Notes: a model not told the origin generated them from the letters alone. A stretch of DNA of 64,000 nucleotides from Metabacillus sp. FJAT-52054 (GCF_037201815.1 NZ_CP147407.1:3232723-3296722), one strand, 5' to 3'. Positions 1-9,068 are shown, numbered from the stretch's first letter. Program-made: numbers and translations.

Positions 1-244
1 TTTTTTGGAAATTTTAATGAACTCATTAAACTTGTGATTATCTATTTCCCCCACCACTTTCAGCTTCATTTAATTGAAGTTTATCATACGCTTCTGCAAT
101 TGGAATTATATCCCTATACCTTATTGTTAATATTCAGGTAATCACCCGTTTGAAAATGGATGGTTGTTTAATCCACGCTTTTTTATCATTCAAGAAGAAT
201 GGGAACAGATGTTAAAAGGTGCTTCGGAACACCTTGCTGTCTAA
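1..244 (+). pseudogene. Possible 3' end of a frameshifted or partial gene
   Basis: Reading frame 1 is open from the window edge to a stop at 139-141 and reads like protein (rich in Leu, Phe, Ile and Tyr). Frame 2 is then open from 131 to a TAA at 242-244 and encodes the protein-like tail NGWLFNPRFFIIQEEWEQ. Together they suggest one C-terminal coding sequence with a frameshift around 128-139. I do not recognise the family. The two open stretches could also be chance in AT-rich DNA. A terminator follows at 283-317, which fits the end of a transcribed gene. Confidence 0.25.
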
Positions 245-282
245 TAAGTCCTGCTCAGAGAAAATGATTTAAATTGTCCTCA

Positions 283-317
283 CCCCTGGGATTCTGTATG
301 GCCATTCCGGGGGTTTT
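283..317 (+). terminator. Intrinsic terminator-like hairpin
   Basis: The arms cccctgggat and attccggggg pair with two G-U pairs around an 11-nt loop, followed by six T on the + strand. It lies 40 bases after the possible broken gene end. Confidence 0.55.
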
Positions 318-371
318 TTAAATATGGCTATGTTAAAGCAAGAATTATGCTGATTTTTAACCCCTATTAAT

Positions 372-453
372 TGGAGCGGAAGGCATGAGGCTCACCGCCC
401 CCAAAGGATAAGCGAACGCCTGCAAGGGAAATCAACAGCCAAGTTTAACAGAG
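372..453 (+). repeat. Decayed, internally deleted copy of the dispersed GC-rich repeat
   Basis: It begins with ttggagcggaagg and ends with gaaatcaacagcc followed by aagtttaacagagc, the same flanks as the fuller copies at 490-617 and 7606-7755. Most of the GC-rich middle is missing. It has the same orientation as the neighbouring copy. Confidence 0.7.
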
Positions 454-489
454 CTTTTAAAAAAGTAATTCGAACAATTATGGGTTAGG

Positions 490-617
490 CTGATTGGAGC
501 GGAAGGTGCGACACTCCTGCGGGAGCAGCGGGACAGGTGAGACCCCGCAGGCGCTTGCGCCGCGGAGGCTCACCGCCCGCCCCGCGGAAAGGGAGTATCC
601 TGCAGCGGAAATCAGCC
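490..617 (+). repeat. Dispersed GC-rich intergenic repeat, near-full copy
   Basis: This 128-bp element runs from tgattggagcgg to gcggaaatcagcc and contains the segments ctcctgcgggagcagcggga, gagaccccgcaggcg and ccgcccgccccgcgg. These are self-complementary, so the element would fold strongly. An inverted-orientation copy lies at 7606-7755. The small reading frame across it is a by-product of GC-rich sequence without stops and has no ribosome-binding site. The family resembles mobile-looking intergenic repeats of Bacillus chromosomes; no transposase is nearby. Confidence 0.8.
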
Positions 618-644
618 AAAACCAAACTTATTTGTAGCCAAGAA

Positions 645-674
645 AAAGACACCCGCCACATAATCGAGTGTCTT
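645..674 (-). terminator. Terminator of the hybrid-kinase operon
   Basis: On the minus strand GACAC and GTGTC arms enclose a loop and are followed by TTTTTC, directly downstream of the kinase stop codon at 680. Confidence 0.65.
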
Positions 675-679
675 TCCAA

Positions 680-3559
680 TTAATCCATTTCGCTTGCCGG
701 AATTAATATTTGTCCATTCAAGTCCCGCTGCAGGAGGGTTTGAAGAATGAGTTTTGATAAAAGGCTCGGCTGATAGGGCTTAACTAGATAATCGCTTGCC
801 CCAAGCTGAATTCCTTTTTCTTTCTCTTCAAGGGCCGATGAAATGAAGATCGGCACCTGTTTCAACTTTTCACATCCCTTTACTTCTTCAAGCACATCCC
901 ATCCGGTGTAGGACGGGTCATCGAGCATAATATCCAAAACGACGGCATCTGGACGCTGCTCTCTGATTTGATGCAATGCTTCTTTTCCGTTTGTAAATAT
1001 TTCAACCTTTAGATGGCTCTCCTCTAGCTCGGTCTTCAGCAGATTCGCCAGATTCAAGTCATCTTCAATAATAATGACATTGGTGTAAGTATGATCTGAT
1101 GAAGTTTCCTCCGCAGATTCATTTACCATTTGGATAACAAGCGGGAGGCGCACTGTGAATACACTGCCTTTTCCTAGCTCAGATTGAACACTGATCATTC
1201 CTTCATGGGCTTTGACAATTTCTTTTACAATTGCAAGCCCAAGACCTGTTCCGCCGATTCTTCGGCGATCGGAGTTATCGACTCTGTAGAACTTATTGAA
1301 TAATTTATCCATCGCTTCCGGAGGAATCCCCAGTCCTTCATCTTTGACGGAGATATTCAAGTACTGTTCCTCTTCATAGACAAGAATTTCAATATTTCCT
1401 CCATTAGGAGAATATTTGATTGCGTTGCTGATCAGATTGCTGAATACCTGTGATAGTTTATCCTTGTCTCCAAGCACCAGCGTTTGCTCTGTCATTCGTT
1501 CCAGTTTTATCAGATGCTGAGCGGCGTGAATTTGCTGCAATTCAGCAAGCTGCTGCAGAAGGGGAAACAAGTCATCGTATTTCTTTTCATAGGTTTGTTT
1601 TCCGGCTTCCATACGCTGGACATCCAAAAAGTCATTTATTAAGGATGTGAGACGCTTTGCTTCCTGGAAAATCGTCGTTAAATATTTTTTCTGGCGTTCT
1701 GGTTTGAGTTCTTTATGCAGCATCAGCTCTGTAAACCCGAGTACGCTTGCAAGCGGTGTTCGAAGTTCATGGCTAACCGTGCTGACGAACTCTGATTTCA
1801 TTTTATCCACTTCGTACTCATGAGTAATATCGCGGTGAACGATTACGGTTCCTATTCGATGGTCCATTCGGTAAAGGGGCTCTACATATACTTTAATGAC
1901 CTGCGTTCCCGAATCTCCCCGAAGCTGGTAATGGAAGGATTCAAGCTCTTGGTCTTTTACTTCTGCAAAGACTGCCTTTTGAAAAAAGGTCCTAAATTCC
2001 GCTTGATCCTTAATGTTTGGTTCAAATGCTGCCATCCATTTAGTAAATGGTGTTTTCTCTGACGGCTTTTCCTCCCAATCCCGGATCAGTTCATGCATGG
2101 TTTTGTTCATTAAAAGAATGGTTCCCCTGGTATCAACAAGCTGGATGCCTTCATGGACCGTATTCATTATATCCCTGTTCAGCTGTCTCTCTTCCGCTGT
2201 CTGCTCGTACAGTTTAATTTTTTCCAGTGAAATCGAAATGTTTTTTACAAGTGTCATATAGTTATTGATTTCGTCCTGAGAAAAATCTCCTGAATACCTT
2301 GTGAAAAGAAGGACGGCTTCAAGATCTCCAGCTGAAGAAAACACAGGTAAAAACAAATCGAAGCAGTACATGAGGGATTGGTGATAACCCTTTTCAGATG
2401 CGATCATTTCTCTTGTCACTGTAAAGGGTGTTCGGTTTTCTACTAACTTTTTTGTAAAACCTGAATGAAGATTTTGCAGAAATTGCTCAGCCTCCAAGTC
2501 CTCTACACCTGCAGAAGCATGCTCCCTATAATTCATAAGAACAATCATCGCTTTGTCTGCTCGCGCAATCGGTGCAAGTGTGGCAATGATGCTCTTCAGC
2601 AGCTCTTTTTTATCAAGCGTATTTGAAATGCCATTAATCAATTCATTCCGGAGCTCCAGCTGATTTTCCCTGTCCCTCATTTGCTCAAGCACTTCCTCAA
2701 GCTCAGCCTGCTGAGCCTGGAGCTCATCCTGCTGGGCAACGAGTTCTTCGTTTTGAGCGCTTAAATCCTGCTCTTTTTCATGGATGCTGTAGCTCATCCG
2801 TTCAAATGCCTGATGAAGGACACCCAGCTCGTCATCCCGGCTCGTACGGTTTTCAAACAGCACTTCCCTTCCCGAAGCTATGTTGCTCGCCGCTGCGGTA
2901 AGCTCAACTAAAGGCTTGCTGATTCTTCTTGTTAACATTCTGATCAGGAAAGACATGCCTCCAAGCAGCAGAATGAGCAGAATAGAAAAGCTGATCTGTC
3001 TATTTTGCAGTCCTTTTGTATAAAGCTGTTCATTTTCTTCAAGTTTCCGGTCCAGACTGACACGGTAATTTTTCATGCTTTCCTGGAATTTCCTGACGTT
3101 TTCAGAACCTCCGCCCTGAATGGCTAGCTTGGCTACGCCATTACGGTCACCGGACTCATAGAGTTTAACCGCTTTTGGAGTTGCCTCTTCAAAATAATAT
3201 TGATAGAAAGCTTGTGCTGCCTGATAAAAAGCCAGATCTTCTTTTTCACTTGCACATTTTTCAAGTTTTTCTAATGTCAGCCGGACTTCCTCCTGCTGTT
3301 TTGCTGCATTGCTTTTATAGGTGGATTCTGACCCCTCGTTCCCAAAGGCGAAGTAAGCCCGGAACTCGGAGATGGCCAAATTAAAACCATAATCCAATTC
3401 AATGGCCAGGTTTTCTTTTTTATTTAGCGCTTTATTGTTTTCACTGAACAATGAAGCTTCTCTGTTTTGATTGATTAAAAAAAATGCAAATAGGGAAACG
3501 CATATAATCAGAATGGAAATGGTCAAAAAACTGAATTGCCTGGTGAGACTTTTCTTCAT
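680..3559 (-). CDS. Hybrid sensor histidine kinase (HAMP-GAF-PAS-HisKA-HATPase-REC)
   Basis: 959-residue membrane-bound hybrid kinase. Order: TM1 (about 9-29), an extracytoplasmic helical sensor region (30-190), TM2 (192-212), HAMP (to about 262), a Gln/Glu-rich coiled coil (262-305), GAF-like (310-455), PAS (465-590), HisKA with SHELRTP and His597, an HATPase with N-box Asn708/Asn712 and DEGLG and GTGLGL boxes (about 700-808), and a C-terminal receiver with acidic pocket EDD, Asp876 and Lys927. It is the last gene of a minus-strand operon; its ATG lies one base after the stop of the CheY-like gene. Inference: phosphate passes internally to Asp876, then to the Hpt domain of the first operon gene. 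The input signal is unknown. Confidence 0.93.
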   Translation of the reverse strand: MKKSLTRQFSFLTISILIICVSLFAFFLINQNREASLFSENNKALNKKENLAIELDYGFNLAISEFRAYFAFGNEGSESTYKSNAAKQQEEVRLTLEKLEKCASEKEDLAFYQAAQAFYQYYFEEATPKAVKLYESGDRNGVAKLAIQGGGSENVRKFQESMKNYRVSLDRKLEENEQLYTKGLQNRQISFSILLILLLGGMSFLIRMLTRRISKPLVELTAAASNIASGREVLFENRTSRDDELGVLHQAFERMSYSIHEKEQDLSAQNEELVAQQDELQAQQAELEEVLEQMRDRENQLELRNELINGISNTLDKKELLKSIIATLAPIARADKAMIVLMNYREHASAGVEDLEAEQFLQNLHSGFTKKLVENRTPFTVTREMIASEKGYHQSLMYCFDLFLPVFSSAGDLEAVLLFTRYSGDFSQDEINNYMTLVKNISISLEKIKLYEQTAEERQLNRDIMNTVHEGIQLVDTRGTILLMNKTMHELIRDWEEKPSEKTPFTKWMAAFEPNIKDQAEFRTFFQKAVFAEVKDQELESFHYQLRGDSGTQVIKVYVEPLYRMDHRIGTVIVHRDITHEYEVDKMKSEFVSTVSHELRTPLASVLGFTELMLHKELKPERQKKYLTTIFQEAKRLTSLINDFLDVQRMEAGKQTYEKKYDDLFPLLQQLAELQQIHAAQHLIKLERMTEQTLVLGDKDKLSQVFSNLISNAIKYSPNGGNIEILVYEEEQYLNISVKDEGLGIPPEAMDKLFNKFYRVDNSDRRRIGGTGLGLAIVKEIVKAHEGMISVQSELGKGSVFTVRLPLVIQMVNESAEETSSDHTYTNVIIIEDDLNLANLLKTELEESHLKVEIFTNGKEALHQIREQRPDAVVLDIMLDDPSYTGWDVLEEVKGCEKLKQVPIFISSALEEKEKGIQLGASDYLVKPYQPSLLSKLILQTLLQRDLNGQILIPASEMD

Positions 3560-3560
3560 T

Positions 3561-3926
3561 CTATTTCAAGATCTCCTCTATTTTTTCAGACAGCTGGATT
3601 GGGCTGAATGGCTTTGCCATAAAGTAATCGGCTCCCGCTTCCATTGCCGCCCGCTGATCTGATACCTGGCTTTTTGCACTGAGCATTAGTATCCTGGAAT
3701 GTTTCTTTTCGGGTATAGCTCTGACTTTTTCAATGACTTCAAGACCCGTAAAGACCGGCATCATATAATCAAGCACGATTAAATCGTAATCATGAGCCAT
3801 TATTTTATTCAGTGCTTCTTCTCCGTCACTAGCCTCATCGATTTCATGTCCGTCATCTTCCAATGTGTCAGATACGAGCATCCGTAAAACCTCTTCATCC
3901 TCAGCAAGTAAAAGGCGAGCCATCAT
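3561..3926 (-). CDS. Stand-alone CheY-like response regulator
   Basis: 121-residue single receiver domain. It has the acidic pair Glu9-Asp10, phosphoacceptor Asp53 in LIVLDYMMP, and the conserved Lys105-Pro106; there is no output domain. It sits between the Hpt/GGDEF gene and the hybrid kinase gene in the same operon, so it probably shuttles phosphate or competes for it, as Spo0F-type and CheY-type proteins do. Two adjacent ATG codons follow a GGGGG box; the second (at 3923) has better spacing. Confidence 0.9.
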   Translation of the reverse strand: MMARLLLAEDEEVLRMLVSDTLEDDGHEIDEASDGEEALNKIMAHDYDLIVLDYMMPVFTGLEVIEKVRAIPEKKHSRILMLSAKSQVSDQRAAMEAGADYFMAKPFSPIQLSEKIEEILK

Positions 3927-4009
3927 TAATCCCCCTTAGCTGCATATAGCCGCTTTGTGTTTTCTTCCTATTTATCGGCCTAAGAAGGCTCATTCTTTAC
4001 CTTTATTCC

Positions 4010-5632
4010 TTAGCTGCTGATTTTCTTAATAAGGTGAAAGATTCTAGATTCGATTTCTGCTAGTTTAAACGGCTTTGTTACGTAATCATCCGCTCCCAGC
4101 TTCAAGGCGGTTGTAATATCCTCTTCACTGGTCCTGTTTGTTAGCATAACGACCGTGAACTGTTCTTGATGCTCTAGACTCCGAATAACCTTCAGCACTT
4201 CAATCCCATCCATTTCAGGCATCATACCATCCAGGACAATGAAGGAGAAGGAGTGTGGATCTTTAAGATGCCAGTCTGACTGAAGAAATTGCAATCCGTC
4301 TTCAAAGGTTTGGACATTTAAAAGGAACTTTTCATTTAAGCTGCTGCTTTGGAATAGATCTTGAAGAATCGTCCGAATAATCGGGTCATCATCAACGATG
4401 GCAAAACGCAGATTTTTACGCATAGCTTCTACAGGACCCAGAGCTTCAACCGCTGTAATTTTTGCACGTCCTGTTTGTTTTGCTTTATACAAAGCATGGT
4501 CTGCAGCCTTGACCGTATTTTCAAGTCCCTCCGCTAAGCACGCTGCCGAGACCCCTGCTGAAAAGGAGACTCGGAATGATTCACCATCTGATTCAAATGG
4601 GTGTTCCATGAAGCGATTAAGAATCCTATTCAAAACCTGTTTGGCCGTATTTACATCAGTCCTTGGAAATAAAACGAGAAATTCTTCCCCCCCATACCGA
4701 AATGCAAGATCACCAGTGCGAAGATTTTGCTTGAGCAGATTCGCAAACCCGGCCAGGACCCGGTCTCCTGTAAGATGGCCGTATGTATCATTTATGGATT
4801 TAAAATGATCCAGATCAATCATTGCTGCACTGAAGGGCTGATGCTCCCGATCCATTTGCTGAGCGATACGAAGAAAAGATGGACTTAAATGCTTTCTCGT
4901 GTAAACACGGGTCAGTTCATCAAGCATAATCAGTTCCTTCATGTTCTTTTTCTTCGTAACAAGTCTTCTCACCCGTACGATTAATTCATCCAAATCAAAT
5001 GGCTTAGGAATAAAATCGTCCGCATCCAGCTGGTAGCTTTTCATTCTCGTTTCCTTAGTATCATCAACACTGATCATGACAGCCGGAATAAACCGGAAAT
5101 TGGTGTACCTTTTGAATTCTTCCAGAATATCCAGTCCACTTTTCTCCTGCATATGAATATCGATAATGACACAGGAAGCATCCAGATCAAAGAAAGCCTT
5201 TAATGCTTTTTTCCCTTCAGTAAAAGCCATAACTGTAAATCCTTCATTCTCCAATTCGTCTTTTAAATAGATTAGGAGAGTCGGGTCATCATCTATGAGC
5301 ATAATAAGGTCTTTCTCTTCAGGAGCATACTTTTTGGAAAGGGCTTCTCCTGTAAAATCGACTGAATCTTCATCGTATGCAACTGCCAGTAATGGAGAAA
5401 GAAATTGCTGGATGGCTTCTGTTGACCACATTTCCCCCGGAATCTCCATATATCTTTTCATGAGCAGATTTGCTGCATCCCCAATTTTCTGCATACCGAT
5501 TGTCGGTGCTGTTCCGGCCAGAGAATGAAGGAATTTATACAGCTCTTTTCCATTGATTTCTTCCGTTCCCTTATACCAGCTCTGAAGCTGCTTCCGGATA
5601 TTTTCAAGCAATTTTGCTTTATATTTTTCCAT
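4010..5632 (-). CDS. Hpt-REC-GGDEF-REC diguanylate cyclase response regulator
   Basis: 540-residue cytoplasmic protein. Residues 1-85 look like an Hpt domain with candidate phosphohistidine His36 in FLHSLAGTA. REC1 (about 108-225) has DDD114-116, Asp158 and Lys210. The GGDEF domain (about 235-395) has an active-site variant GGEEF at 314-318 and an RxxD inhibitory site (RTGD, 305-308) five residues before it. REC2 (about 408-538) has DDD414-416, Asp468 and Lys520. Expected activity is synthesis of cyclic di-GMP from two GTP with product inhibition, switched by phosphorylation. First gene of the operon with the CheY-like protein and the hybrid kinase. RBS GGAG with 7-nt spacing supports the start. 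Confidence 0.9.
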   Translation of the reverse strand: MEKYKAKLLENIRKQLQSWYKGTEEINGKELYKFLHSLAGTAPTIGMQKIGDAANLLMKRYMEIPGEMWSTEAIQQFLSPLLAVAYDEDSVDFTGEALSKKYAPEEKDLIMLIDDDPTLLIYLKDELENEGFTVMAFTEGKKALKAFFDLDASCVIIDIHMQEKSGLDILEEFKRYTNFRFIPAVMISVDDTKETRMKSYQLDADDFIPKPFDLDELIVRVRRLVTKKKNMKELIMLDELTRVYTRKHLSPSFLRIAQQMDREHQPFSAAMIDLDHFKSINDTYGHLTGDRVLAGFANLLKQNLRTGDLAFRYGGEEFLVLFPRTDVNTAKQVLNRILNRFMEHPFESDGESFRVSFSAGVSAACLAEGLENTVKAADHALYKAKQTGRAKITAVEALGPVEAMRKNLRFAIVDDDPIIRTILQDLFQSSSLNEKFLLNVQTFEDGLQFLQSDWHLKDPHSFSFIVLDGMMPEMDGIEVLKVIRSLEHQEQFTVVMLTNRTSEEDITTALKLGADDYVTKPFKLAEIESRIFHLIKKISS

Positions 5633-5707
5633 TGAGATACTCCTATTGTTTCAAGATCCACTTTATTTTACCTATATTTCCATTTTAAAGCGTGAGGATT
5701 AAGGTGA

Positions 5708-5756
5708 ATAAAAAAAGGCCCATAAAGCAAATGAAATCCATTTGCTTAATGAGCCG
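5708..5756 (-). terminator. Strong terminator downstream of the alpha-glucosidase gene
   Basis: On the minus strand the arms GGCTCATTAAGCAAATG and CATTTGCTTTATGGGCC form a near-perfect stem followed by seven T. It separates the glucosidase from the signalling operon. Confidence 0.85.
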
Positions 5757-5807
5757 TTATATCCTCTGAAAATAAAAACGGCGTCGAACTAGGTCGAATA
5801 TACCATT

Positions 5808-7475
5808 TTATTCCGCAAAAAGATAGACGCGAGTTTCGTAAGGTTTCAGTGTTTCTGATGTCATGTGTTTATGGAGTGCGCACTCATAGTTGGAAATCAG
5901 AAGAGCTTCGCTTGACAGCGGCAGGGCGCTGTATTGATAGAAAGCGGGTTTAGAGCTGATATTGCTGATAATAAGCGCTTTTTGAGATCCCAGTGTTCGA
6001 GTATACGCATAAATCTGTTTGTCTTCCGGCAAGATTAGATCGTAGTCACCGTATACAAATACCTCATTTTCTTTTCGGATTTTAATCAAGTCTTTGAAAA
6101 AGTGATATACAGAATCCGGATCCGCCATTTGTTTTTCAACATTAATGGTGTCATAGTTTTCGTTCACTCCAAACCACGGAGTACCTGCAGTAAAACCGCC
6201 ATTATCTTCGTTATTCCATTGCATTGGAGTCCGGGAATTGTCCCGTCCCTTCAGCCAGATGATTTCCATGATTTCCTGGTGAGGACGTCCTTTGGCCGTT
6301 TCAAACTTGTAAAGGTTTTTCATAGCTACATCATCATAGTCGTCAATGGATGGGAATCGGACATTCGTCATACCGAGTTCCTGGCCTTGATAAATAAAAG
6401 GAGTTCCCTGCATTAAAAAGTACATCGCAGCAAGAGACTTTGCGCTCTCCGTCAAATATTCTGTATCATTTCCCCATGTGGAAACAGAACGCGGCTGATC
6501 ATGATTTTCAAGGAAAAGAGCGTTCCAGCCGTTTCCTTCAAGACCCTTTTGCCATTTGGTTAATGTCTTTTTCAATTCGACAAGATCTACATGTCCCTCT
6601 GTTCCATTATCCCAAAGACCAAGGTGCTCAAATTGGAAGATCATGTTGAAGATTCCATCTTCATCTCCAACCCATTCTTCAGCCTGAGACAGCTTTACAC
6701 CGTTTGCTTCTCCAACTGTCATGATGTCATAACGCGCAAACGTTTGCGCTTTCAGCTCAGTTAAATACTCCATGATTCCATCTACGTTCATGTGGTAGTC
6801 AAATGAAGATACATAATCAAGTCCATGCGGGTTTGGCAGATCCGGGAAGTTTTCTTTTTTATTGATGTGCGAGATTGCATCTACACGGAAGCCGTCAATT
6901 CCTTTATCCAGCCACCAATTGATCATATCGTATACAGCCGTGCGCATGTCTTTATTTTTCCAGTTCAGATCAGGCTGTTTCGCAGCAAAAACGTGCAAAT
7001 AGTATTGACCGGTCTTTTCATCAAGCTCCCATGAGGACCCGCTGAAAATACTTTCCCAGTTGTTCGGTTCCTTGCCATCTTTGCCGTCTCTCCAAATATA
7101 CCAATCTCTCTTTGGATTATCTTTAGAAGAACGGGACTCAATAAACCAAGGATGCTCATCACTTGAGTGATTCACTACAAGATCCAGAATCAATTTCATA
7201 CCGCGTGCATGAACCTCTTTGAGGAGCAAATCGAAATCCTCCATTGTTCCGAAGTCTTCCATAATATCCTGATAGTCACTAATATCATATCCATTATCTG
7301 CATTTGGAGACTTAAAAATCGGACAAATCCATATGACATCGATTCCAAGATCCTGCAAATAATCCAATTTTGAAATGATTCCTTTAATATCTCCAATTCC
7401 ATCACCATTTGAATCCATGAAGCTGCGCGGATAAATTTGATAGGCTACCGCTTCTTTCCACCAGATGCGTTTCAT
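5808..7475 (-). CDS. yugT: GH13 alpha-glucosidase (oligo-1,6-glucosidase family)
   Basis: 555-residue cytoplasmic glycoside hydrolase of the MalL/oligo-1,6-glucosidase group, full length for the family. It starts with WWKEAVAYQIYPRSF, carries the calcium-loop-like DSNGDGIGD, and has catalytic nucleophile Asp199 (GFRVDAIS), acid/base Glu256 (VGEAN) and transition-state Asp326 (ENHDQPR). The residue after the nucleophile is Ala200; classical isomaltases have Val there and alpha-1,4-active enzymes usually Ala or Thr, so action on maltose-type bonds is likely. It sits near a yugS-like gene as in B. subtilis, hence the symbol. A candidate cre lies in the leader. Confidence 0.9.
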   Translation of the reverse strand: MKRIWWKEAVAYQIYPRSFMDSNGDGIGDIKGIISKLDYLQDLGIDVIWICPIFKSPNADNGYDISDYQDIMEDFGTMEDFDLLLKEVHARGMKLILDLVVNHSSDEHPWFIESRSSKDNPKRDWYIWRDGKDGKEPNNWESIFSGSSWELDEKTGQYYLHVFAAKQPDLNWKNKDMRTAVYDMINWWLDKGIDGFRVDAISHINKKENFPDLPNPHGLDYVSSFDYHMNVDGIMEYLTELKAQTFARYDIMTVGEANGVKLSQAEEWVGDEDGIFNMIFQFEHLGLWDNGTEGHVDLVELKKTLTKWQKGLEGNGWNALFLENHDQPRSVSTWGNDTEYLTESAKSLAAMYFLMQGTPFIYQGQELGMTNVRFPSIDDYDDVAMKNLYKFETAKGRPHQEIMEIIWLKGRDNSRTPMQWNNEDNGGFTAGTPWFGVNENYDTINVEKQMADPDSVYHFFKDLIKIRKENEVFVYGDYDLILPEDKQIYAYTRTLGSQKALIISNISSKPAFYQYSALPLSSEALLISNYECALHKHMTSETLKPYETRVYLFAE

Positions 7476-7515
7476 TTATGACACTCCTTTTATCAAAGGG
7501 ACAGCTGCCCTGTTA

Positions 7516-7529
7516 AGTATTCGCTTACA
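7516..7529 (-). promoter_or_regulatory. Candidate CcpA-binding (cre) site in the glucosidase leader
   Basis: The minus strand reads TGTAAGCGAATACT, matching the cre consensus TGWAANCGNTNWCA at all but two positions. It lies between a plausible -10 box (TATAAT, complement of 7564-7569) and the start codon at 7475, a position where CcpA would block elongation. Carbon catabolite control would suit a sugar hydrolase. Inferred from sequence only. Confidence 0.45.
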
Positions 7530-7605
7530 TTTCAAAAAAACATAAGATAAATTTCTAAACCATATTATACTCTAAAAATGTTAAAGAATGAACATATTTT
7601 ATTTT

Positions 7606-7755
7606 TTAGCTCTGTTAAACTTAGCTGTTGATTTCCGCTGCAGGCGTTCGCTTTCCGCGGGGCGGGCGTTGAGCCTCCTCGCCGCTTTGCGCCTGCGGGG
7701 TCTCACCTGTCCCGCTGCTCCCGCAGGAGTCTCACGCCTTCCGCTCCAATCAACA
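7606..7755 (-). repeat. Dispersed GC-rich intergenic repeat, inverted copy
   Basis: It is the reverse complement of the element at 490-617 and runs from tctgttaaacttagctgttg through the GC-rich core to ccgctccaatcaaca. It fills most of the 357-bp gap between the glucosidase and the symporter. The gap otherwise holds the glucosidase promoter and leader. The frame that crosses it on the + strand is not credible as a gene. Confidence 0.85.
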
Positions 7756-7797
7756 GGTGTTAATAATCAACACCAGGCTTTAACAGAGCCTTTTAAA

Positions 7798-7824
7798 AAA
7801 AGCCCAGAAATATATCTGAGCTTT
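7798..7824 (-). terminator. Terminator of the symporter gene
   Basis: Minus-strand arms AGCTCAGA and TCTGGGCT enclose a short AT loop and are followed by seven T. Confidence 0.75.
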
Positions 7825-7832
7825 TAATGTCT

Positions 7833-9068
7833 TTATGCGGTTTTAGAAGAAATACGTCCGGCTTGTTTCTTCATCCAATTTTTACCTTCCACCAATCGGG
7901 ATACGAGCATTGCTGCTGCATTATCCCCTGTTACATTCAGCATGGTTGCAGGAGGATCAATGATGGTAGAAATAGCTGCGATAATCGGCAGTGCTTCCGG
8001 CGGGAAACCGTATAGAGTTAAAATCAGCATTTCGCCGATCATTCCGCCGCTTGGAATAGCTCCCATGACGGTTCCAACCAAAATCGCTACAAGCACTATG
8101 CTTGTCATCGTTCCAAAATCCGCAAATTCCTTTCCAAAGATCCCAAAAAGGAAAACGATTTTCAGTACTCCTCCAATTACGGACCCGTCTTTATGGAGAG
8201 CTGCCCCAAGAGGAATGGTTGTTTCGCTGATATCAGGCGCAACTCCCATTTTTCTTGATGCTTCCAGATTAACCGGGATGGAGGCAGCACTTGAACAGGT
8301 GGCAAGAGAGGTAACGGTTGGCGAGAGCATGTTCTTCCAAAATACTCTAACTCCCTGTTTTTTACCTGCCATAAATGCATAGACTGTGAACGCTGCGAAG
8401 AAATAAACGAATGCAGAAACATAATAAAGAATTCCTGATTTGAAGTAGGTTCCAAGCAGCATCGGACCATATTCCCCAACAAGTGTGGCAAAATAGGCAC
8501 CCAATCCAATCGGTGCATAATACATAATATAAGAAACGATTTTCATCATCACTTCAGAGCCTGAAGTAAGGAACTGTGAAAACGGCTTTCCTTTTTCACC
8601 GATTGCTGAAACAGCAATTCCAAGCAGAACAGAGAAAACGATAAGGGAAAGCATATTGCTCCTTGAGAATAGGTCTGCAAAATCAGGTACCGTAAACGTG
8701 CTTACGATTTGATCAGCAAGACTCACCTCTTCAACTGCTTCCGGCTTTTCAAATTTCATATTCACACCTTCAGCAGGCGGGAAAATATTCACGATTACGA
8801 GCATGTAAAGAGCCGCAATCAGCCCGGTAAATAAAAATACACCAAGCATGCTCCCCATGATTTTTCCAAGACGCTTCGTGCCTCCCATCTTTGCGATGGA
8901 CGAAGCAATTGTAAAGAATACTAGCGGAACAACAACGGTAAACATTGCATTTAAAAATACATCGCCGAATGGCTTAAGTACAACGGCTTTTTCTCCAAAA
9001 ATTAATCCTATTACCGCTCCAATGATGATGGAAGATAAAAGGATAATCGGAAAGCGATAGGCTTTCAT
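7833..9068 (-). CDS. Dicarboxylate/amino acid:cation symporter (DAACS family)
   Basis: 411-residue polytopic membrane protein of the GltP/GltT/DctA type. It shows an early segment ending in VVPLVFFTIASSI, the serine-rich re-entrant region TCSSAASIPV, the GxxxHKDGS loop, and a C-terminal STIIDPPATMLNVTGDNAAAML region matching the substrate-binding helix. Expected to import an acidic amino acid or dicarboxylate with Na+ or H+. The start at 9068 is chosen because GGAGG lies 7 nt upstream; the longer frame would begin inside that ribosome-binding site. It is inserted between the yugT-like and yugS-like genes relative to B. subtilis. The substrate cannot be told from sequence. Confidence 0.9.
   Translation of the reverse strand: MKAYRFPIILLSSIIIGAVIGLIFGEKAVVLKPFGDVFLNAMFTVVVPLVFFTIASSIAKMGGTKRLGKIMGSMLGVFLFTGLIAALYMLVIVNIFPPAEGVNMKFEKPEAVEEVSLADQIVSTFTVPDFADLFSRSNMLSLIVFSVLLGIAVSAIGEKGKPFSQFLTSGSEVMMKIVSYIMYYAPIGLGAYFATLVGEYGPMLLGTYFKSGILYYVSAFVYFFAAFTVYAFMAGKKQGVRVFWKNMLSPTVTSLATCSSAASIPVNLEASRKMGVAPDISETTIPLGAALHKDGSVIGGVLKIVFLFGIFGKEFADFGTMTSIVLVAILVGTVMGAIPSGGMIGEMLILTLYGFPPEALPIIAAISTIIDPPATMLNVTGDNAAAMLVSRLVEGKNWMKKQAGRISSKTA

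Noticed and set aside
485..679. Minus-strand 64-codon frame over the dispersed repeat
   Set aside because: It lies in GC-rich repeat DNA, has no ribosome-binding site, and its composition (Arg, Pro, Gly) reflects the repeat.
7588..7827. + strand 79-codon frame over the inverted repeat copy
   Set aside because: Same reason: repeat-derived frame with no support for translation.
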